Below, piece by piece: positions 60,704 through 64,000 of a stretch of 64,000 nucleotides of DNA. Under the pieces are notes generated by a model. It was not told the origin of the DNA and did no database searches. It saw only the letters and a list, made by a program, of their open reading frames with translations. Position numbers and translations under genes: made by a program. Source of the DNA: Clostridium sp. AM30-24 (GTDB lineage Bacteria > Bacillota > Clostridia > Lachnospirales > Lachnospiraceae); NCBI RefSeq assembly GCF_003480435.1, contig NZ_QUJB01000010.1, forward strand, positions 1 through 64,000, read 5' to 3'. Numbering within the stretch: the stretch's first letter is position 1; each line of letters begins with the position of its first letter.

Positions 60704-61996
60704 ATGGAACAGTACATCATGAAGGGCGGAAATCCGCTTGTAGGAGAAGTAACTATAAGCGGCGCAAAAAATGCGGCTCTGGGAATTTTAGCAGCGGCAA
60801 TCATGACCGATGATGACGTTGTGATCGATAATCTCCCGGATGTCAGCGATATCAATGCTCTTTTAGAGGCAATCAGCCATCTTGGAGCGAAGGTTGAGCG
60901 TATTGACCGCCATACTGTAAAGATCAATGCGGAAAATATCCACGCGGTGACCGTGGAAGATGAGCATATGAGAAAAATCCGCGCGTCATATTATTTTATC
61001 GGCGCGCTTCTTGGAAAATATAAGAGTGCGGAGGTTCCGCTTCCCGGCGGGTGTACGATCGGAAGCCGTCCGATCGACCAGCACTTAAAGGGATTCCGTG
61101 CACTGGGATCTGATGTAAAGATCGTCCGCGGTGCAGTTGTGGCCCACGCGATCGATCTTGTGGCAAGCCATATCTATCTTGATGTGGTTTCTGTCGGCGC
61201 TACCATCAATATCATGATGGCTGCAACGATGGCGGAAGGTGAGACGATCCTTGAGAATGTGGCAAAAGAGCCGCACGTCGTTGATGTTGCAAACTTCTTA
61301 AACAGTATGGGCGCAAACATTAAAGGCGCAGGTACGGATGTGATCCGTATCAAAGGTGTAAGACGTCTTCACGGAACAAACTATTCGATCATCCCGGATC
61401 AGATCGAGGCCGGAACATTCATGTGTGCCGCAGCGATCACCCGCGGTGATATTACCGTAAAAAATGTGATCCCGAAGCATCTGGAGGCGATCTCCGCAAA
61501 GCTCACCGAGATGGGCTGTGAGGTTGTTGAGTTTGATGAGGAGATCCGCGTAGTCGGAAAACCGAGACAGCGTCACATGAACTTTAAGACACTCCCGTAT
61601 CCGGGATTTCCGACCGATATGCAGCCTCAGATGACGGTGGCTCTTGCTCTGGCAGATGGAACGAGTGTTGTGACGGAGAGTATCTTTGAAAATCGCTTCA
61701 AATACGTGGATGAACTTTCCCGCATGGGCGCGAATATCAAGGTGGAAGGCAGTGTCGCAATTGTTGACGGTGTCGGAAGCTTCACAGGAGCTCAGGTCGT
61801 TGCACCGGATCTTCGCGCAGGCGCGGCTCTTGTGCTTGCAGGCCTTGCAGCAGAAGGATACACGACTGTGGATGAGATCGGCTATGTTGAGCGCGGCTAC
61901 GAGAATTTTGAAGAGAAACTCCGCTCTCTCGGTGCTGTGATCGAGCGCGTGGATTCCGAGAAGGAAGCGCAGAAATTTAGACTGAGAGTTGGCTGA
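60704..61996 (+). CDS. murA: UDP-N-acetylglucosamine 1-carboxyvinyltransferase
   Basis: A 430-residue MurA, first committed step of peptidoglycan synthesis and the target of fosfomycin. The fosfomycin-reactive cysteine is present: C117 in PLPGGCTIGSRPIDQHLKG. Other family sequence: KNAALGILAAAI, DQIEAGTFMCAAAIT and FPTDMQPQMT. The usual length for the family. No neighbouring cell-wall genes. It ends at a strong terminator. Confidence 0.95.
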   Translation: MEQYIMKGGNPLVGEVTISGAKNAALGILAAAIMTDDDVVIDNLPDVSDINALLEAISHLGAKVERIDRHTVKINAENIHAVTVEDEHMRKIRASYYFIGALLGKYKSAEVPLPGGCTIGSRPIDQHLKGFRALGSDVKIVRGAVVAHAIDLVASHIYLDVVSVGATINIMMAATMAEGETILENVAKEPHVVDVANFLNSMGANIKGAGTDVIRIKGVRRLHGTNYSIIPDQIEAGTFMCAAAITRGDITVKNVIPKHLEAISAKLTEMGCEVVEFDEEIRVVGKPRQRHMNFKTLPYPGFPTDMQPQMTVALALADGTSVVTESIFENRFKYVDELSRMGANIKVEGSVAIVDGVGSFTGAQVVAPDLRAGAALVLAGLAAEGYTTVDEIGYVERGYENFEEKLRSLGAVIERVDSEKEAQKFRLRVG

Positions 61997-62006
61997 TGAG
62001 AATTTT

Positions 62007-62071
62007 AAAAGCCCGAAGGTTCTGGTATACCGGGAAATTTTCCCGATTTCTCAGGATTTTCGGGCTTTTTT
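62007..62071 (+). terminator. Terminator of murA
   Basis: AAAAGCCCGAA (62007-62017) pairs with TTCGGGCTTTT (62059-62069), with an inner CGGGAAATTTTCCCG hairpin (62031-62045), followed by T. Confidence 0.9.
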
Positions 62072-62082
62072 GCGATTGCCGC

Positions 62083-62111
62083 TTGACATTCCCGTATGAA
62101 TCGTATAAGAT
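62083..62111 (+). promoter_or_regulatory. Promoter of the metK transcript
   Basis: TTGACA (62083-62088) with TAAGAT (62106-62111) at 17 bases, or TATAAG (62104-62109) at 15. Confidence 0.6.
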
Positions 62112-62176
62112 ACAGTCCGTGGGTCATTTTTTGGGTGGCTCACAGTACAATAAACTTAAAAAAGTTCGCAATATCC

Positions 62177-62291
62177 CTTATTCAGAGTGATGGAGGTACA
62201 TAGGACCGGTGAAGTCACGGCAACCCCTGTTAATCGCAGACGCGAGAGGGCAGGAAGGTGCCAACCTGAGCGAGTAAATCGAGCAATAAGA
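62177..62291 (+). ncRNA. SAM-I riboswitch (S box)
   Basis: The conserved blocks are visible in order: CTTATTCAGAGTGATGGAGG, GACCGGTGAAGTCACGGCAACC, AGGAAGGTGCCAACCTGAG and the closing GAGCAATAAG. With SAM bound, the downstream terminator forms and metK is shut off. Confidence 0.96.
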
Positions 62292-62314
62292 GGATTTGAC
62301 CACGTAAACCAGTC

Positions 62315-62346
62315 AAGTCCGCTTAGCATGAGCGGACTTTTGTTTT
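62315..62346 (+). terminator. SAM riboswitch leader terminator
   Basis: AAGTCCGCT (62315-62322 area) pairs with AGCGGACTT (62331-62339), then TTGTTTTG. It lies between the aptamer and metK and is the expression platform. Confidence 0.88.
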
Positions 62347-62399
62347 GCCGTAACTGCGGGGAGCAGGTGCGGCCTTCCTACAACTTGAAAGGAGCTACA

Positions 62400-63587
62400 A
62401 TGGAAAAAAGATTATTTACTTCTGAGTCCGTAACTGAAGGACATCCGGACAAAATGTGCGACGCGATCTCCGACGCGATCCTCGACGCGTTAATGGAACA
62501 GGATCCGATGAGCCGTGTTGCATGTGAGACATGCACAACAACAGGTCTTGTTATGGTAATGGGCGAGATCACAACAAAGGCATATGTGGATATCCAGAAG
62601 ATCGTCCGCGAGACCGTCCGTGAGATCGGCTATGACCGCGCAAAATATGGTTTCGATTGTGATACCTGCGGAGTTCTCACTGCAATTGACGAGCAGTCCA
62701 GTGATATCGCCATGGGTGTTGACAAGGCACTTGAGGCAAAAGAAAACAACATGACAGACGATGAGCTGGATGCGATCGGCGCCGGTGATCAGGGTATGAT
62801 GTTCGGTTTCGCTACAAACGAGACACCGGAGTACATGCCGTATCCGATCGCTCTTGCGCATAAGCTTGCAAGACGTCTCACCGAGGTCAGAAAGAACGGA
62901 ACTCTTCCGTATCTGAGACCGGACGGAAAGACTCAGGTTACAGTTGAGTACGATGAGAACGGAAAGCCGTTCCGCCTTGACGCAGTCGTTCTCTCCACAC
63001 AGCATGATGAGAATGTGACTCAGGAGCAGATCCATGAGGACATTAAGAAATATGTATTTGATGAGATCCTTCCGCAGGAGATGGTAGATGCAGATACAAA
63101 GTTCTTCATCAACCCGACCGGACGCTTCGTAATCGGCGGACCGCACGGAGACAGCGGACTGACCGGAAGAAAGATCATCGTTGACACCTACGGCGGATAT
63201 GCCCGTCACGGCGGCGGAGCTTTCTCAGGAAAGGACTGCACAAAGGTAGACCGTTCCGCAGCATACGCAGCGCGTTACGTTGCAAAGAACATAGTAGCGG
63301 CAGGCCTTGCTGACCAGTGTGAGATCCAGCTCTCCTACGCGATTGGTGTGGCTCATCCGACCTCCATCATGGTTGAGACAGAGGGAACCGGAAAGGTATC
63401 CGATGAGAAATTAGTTGAGATCATCCGCGAGAACTTTGATCTTCGTCCGGCAGGAATCATCAAGATGCTTGATCTCCGCCGTCCGATCTACAAGCAGACC
63501 GCAGCATACGGCCACTTCGGAAGAACGGATATTGATCTTCCGTGGGAGAAGCTTGACAAGGTTGAAGCTTTAAAGAAATATCTGTAA
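62400..63587 (+). CDS. metK: S-adenosylmethionine synthetase
   Basis: A 395-residue MetK that makes SAM from methionine and ATP. Motifs: [16 protein letters not shown] at the start, [12 protein letters not shown] in the middle, and [23 protein letters not shown] 62400 follows GAAAGGAG; the reading frame extends upstream through the riboswitch but that is not coding. Normal length. Controlled by the SAM-I riboswitch before it. Confidence 0.97.
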   Translation: MEKRLFTSESVTEGHPDKMCDAISDAILDALMEQDPMSRVACETCTTTGLVMVMGEITTKAYVDIQKIVRETVREIGYDRAKYGFDCDTCGVLTAIDEQSSDIAMGVDKALEAKENNMTDDELDAIGAGDQGMMFGFATNETPEYMPYPIALAHKLARRLTEVRKNGTLPYLRPDGKTQVTVEYDENGKPFRLDAVVLSTQHDENVTQEQIHEDIKKYVFDEILPQEMVDADTKFFINPTGRFVIGGPHGDSGLTGRKIIVDTYGGYARHGGGAFSGKDCTKVDRSAAYAARYVAKNIVAAGLADQCEIQLSYAIGVAHPTSIMVETEGTGKVSDEKLVEIIRENFDLRPAGIIKMLDLRRPIYKQTAAYGHFGRTDIDLPWEKLDKVEALKKYL

Positions 63588-63646
63588 TAGAGAAAAAGAA
63601 TAGAACGATCATGGATGTGCAGGGAACAGAAATGATCGAAAAGCTG

Positions 63647-63688
63647 CGGCGCAGTTTCCGGAAAAGTCAGGAAACTGCGCCGTTTTTT
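63647..63688 (+). terminator. Terminator of metK
   Basis: CGGCGCAGTTTCC (63647-63659) pairs with GGAAACTGCGCCG (63670-63682), followed by TTTTTT. Confidence 0.93.
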
Positions 63689-63788
63689 ACCGGACGGCAC
63701 ATCTGTGCGAAGCTGCGGGTGGTTTTACGTGACTGCGCAGGACACCCGGATGTTCCAGGACACATTTTAGAATACTTTTATAAATTAC

Positions 63789-63803
63789 ACACAAGAGTTG
63801 TGT
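63789..63803. promoter_or_regulatory. Candidate operator upstream of the last gene
   Basis: ACACAA-GAG-TTGTGT is a perfect inverted repeat, immediately followed by TATACT (63804-63809), a possible -10. It would control the gene starting at 63897. Confidence 0.4.
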
Positions 63804-63896
63804 TATACTTATCATATGCTGTTGTGATCAGAAGATTTTTTGACCACTCAGCTCAGACTGACGGACGAAAAATAAGAAGGGAGCGCGCAGCCGCTC

Positions 63897-64000
63897 ATGA
63901 AAATACGTACAAAATTACTTATCACATTTCTGACGATCACGGTAGTACCGATCTTTTTGATCTATATCTCGATTTTAGGACTCAGTTCCTATCAGAACCG
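63897..64000 (+). CDS. N-terminus of a membrane protein, cut by the window end
   Basis: The first 34 residues start KIRTKLLITFLTITVVPIFL and form one long hydrophobic segment after a basic end. This layout is typical of sensor histidine kinases or methyl-accepting receptors with an extracellular domain, but too little is present to decide. AAGGGAG is 14 bases upstream, rather far. No other start is in frame. Confidence 0.6.
   Translation, partial: MKIRTKLLITFLTITVVPIFLIYISILGLSSYQN

Noticed and set aside
62187..62399. Upstream extension of metK
   Set aside because: It overlaps the SAM-I riboswitch and terminator; the ATG at 62400 with GAAAGGAG is the real start.
1..64000. tRNA, rRNA, insertion sequence or prophage genes
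   Set aside because: None seen: no transposase, integrase or phage motifs in the longer reading frames, and no cloverleaf or rRNA signature noticed on reading.

Overview
The window looks like a chromosome segment of a spore-forming, Gram-positive Clostridia bacterium, most likely Lachnospiraceae (Clostridium cluster XIVa type). Reasons: a sporulation gene (spoIIR), a SufCBDSU cluster with SufU instead of SufA, FMN and SAM-I riboswitches of the Firmicutes type, AGGAGG ribosome binding sites, roughly 50% G+C by eye, and a gut-like set of sugar-acid, fermentation and efflux genes. No rRNA, tRNA, insertion sequence, prophage or CRISPR array was recognised.

Layout. 304-5277 (minus): complete iron-sulfur assembly operon sufC-sufB-sufD-sufS-sufU, with related palindromic repeats on both sides. 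5645-13486 (plus): tetR, an RND efflux adaptor and pump, and two paralogous TolC-like secreted proteins behind a promoter with two TGACA-N3-TGTCA palindromes. 13515-19487: spoIIR, D-Ala-D-Ala ligase, a DUF1934 beta-barrel protein, an AEC carrier, a small membrane protein and an AbgB-like M20 amidohydrolase. 19631-24295: a DUF362 ferredoxin-like protein, a secreted TIM-barrel protein and a dicarboxylate/amino acid symporter. 24582-28905: LytS/LytR two-component system next to a CstA-family transporter, arranged like pyruvate-sensing systems. 29045-36416: an unknown membrane protein, an iron-dependent alcohol dehydrogenase, then an iron(III)-type ABC importer with a phosphoesterase translationally coupled to its end. 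36384-40500: the riboflavin operon ribD-ribE-ribBA-ribH under an FMN riboswitch. 40628-43557: MATE exporter with MarR regulator, and an HD-domain protein. 43926-51466: hexuronate block (uxuA, uxuB, two zinc dehydrogenases, GntR regulator) ending in a scrambled sugar-ABC region made of three gene fragments. 51722-56479: a CAT-like acetyltransferase, a FadR-type regulator and a glycerol-3-phosphate-dehydrogenase-like trio. 56677-63587: a sugar nucleotidyltransferase, two unknown proteins, murA, and metK behind a SAM-I riboswitch. The window ends inside a new membrane protein gene.

Most intergenic regions hold strong intrinsic terminators, several of them followed directly by palindromic repeats of a dispersed family. 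The most unusual points are (1) the three-way gene chimera at 50602-51466, whose second joint sits on a stretch readable as either partner; (2) an RND pump with two TolC-like proteins in an organism expected to have no outer membrane; (3) the modular intergenic repeat families; and (4) several well-formed, testable operator and promoter arrangements. All functional calls come from reading motifs; no database search was run.
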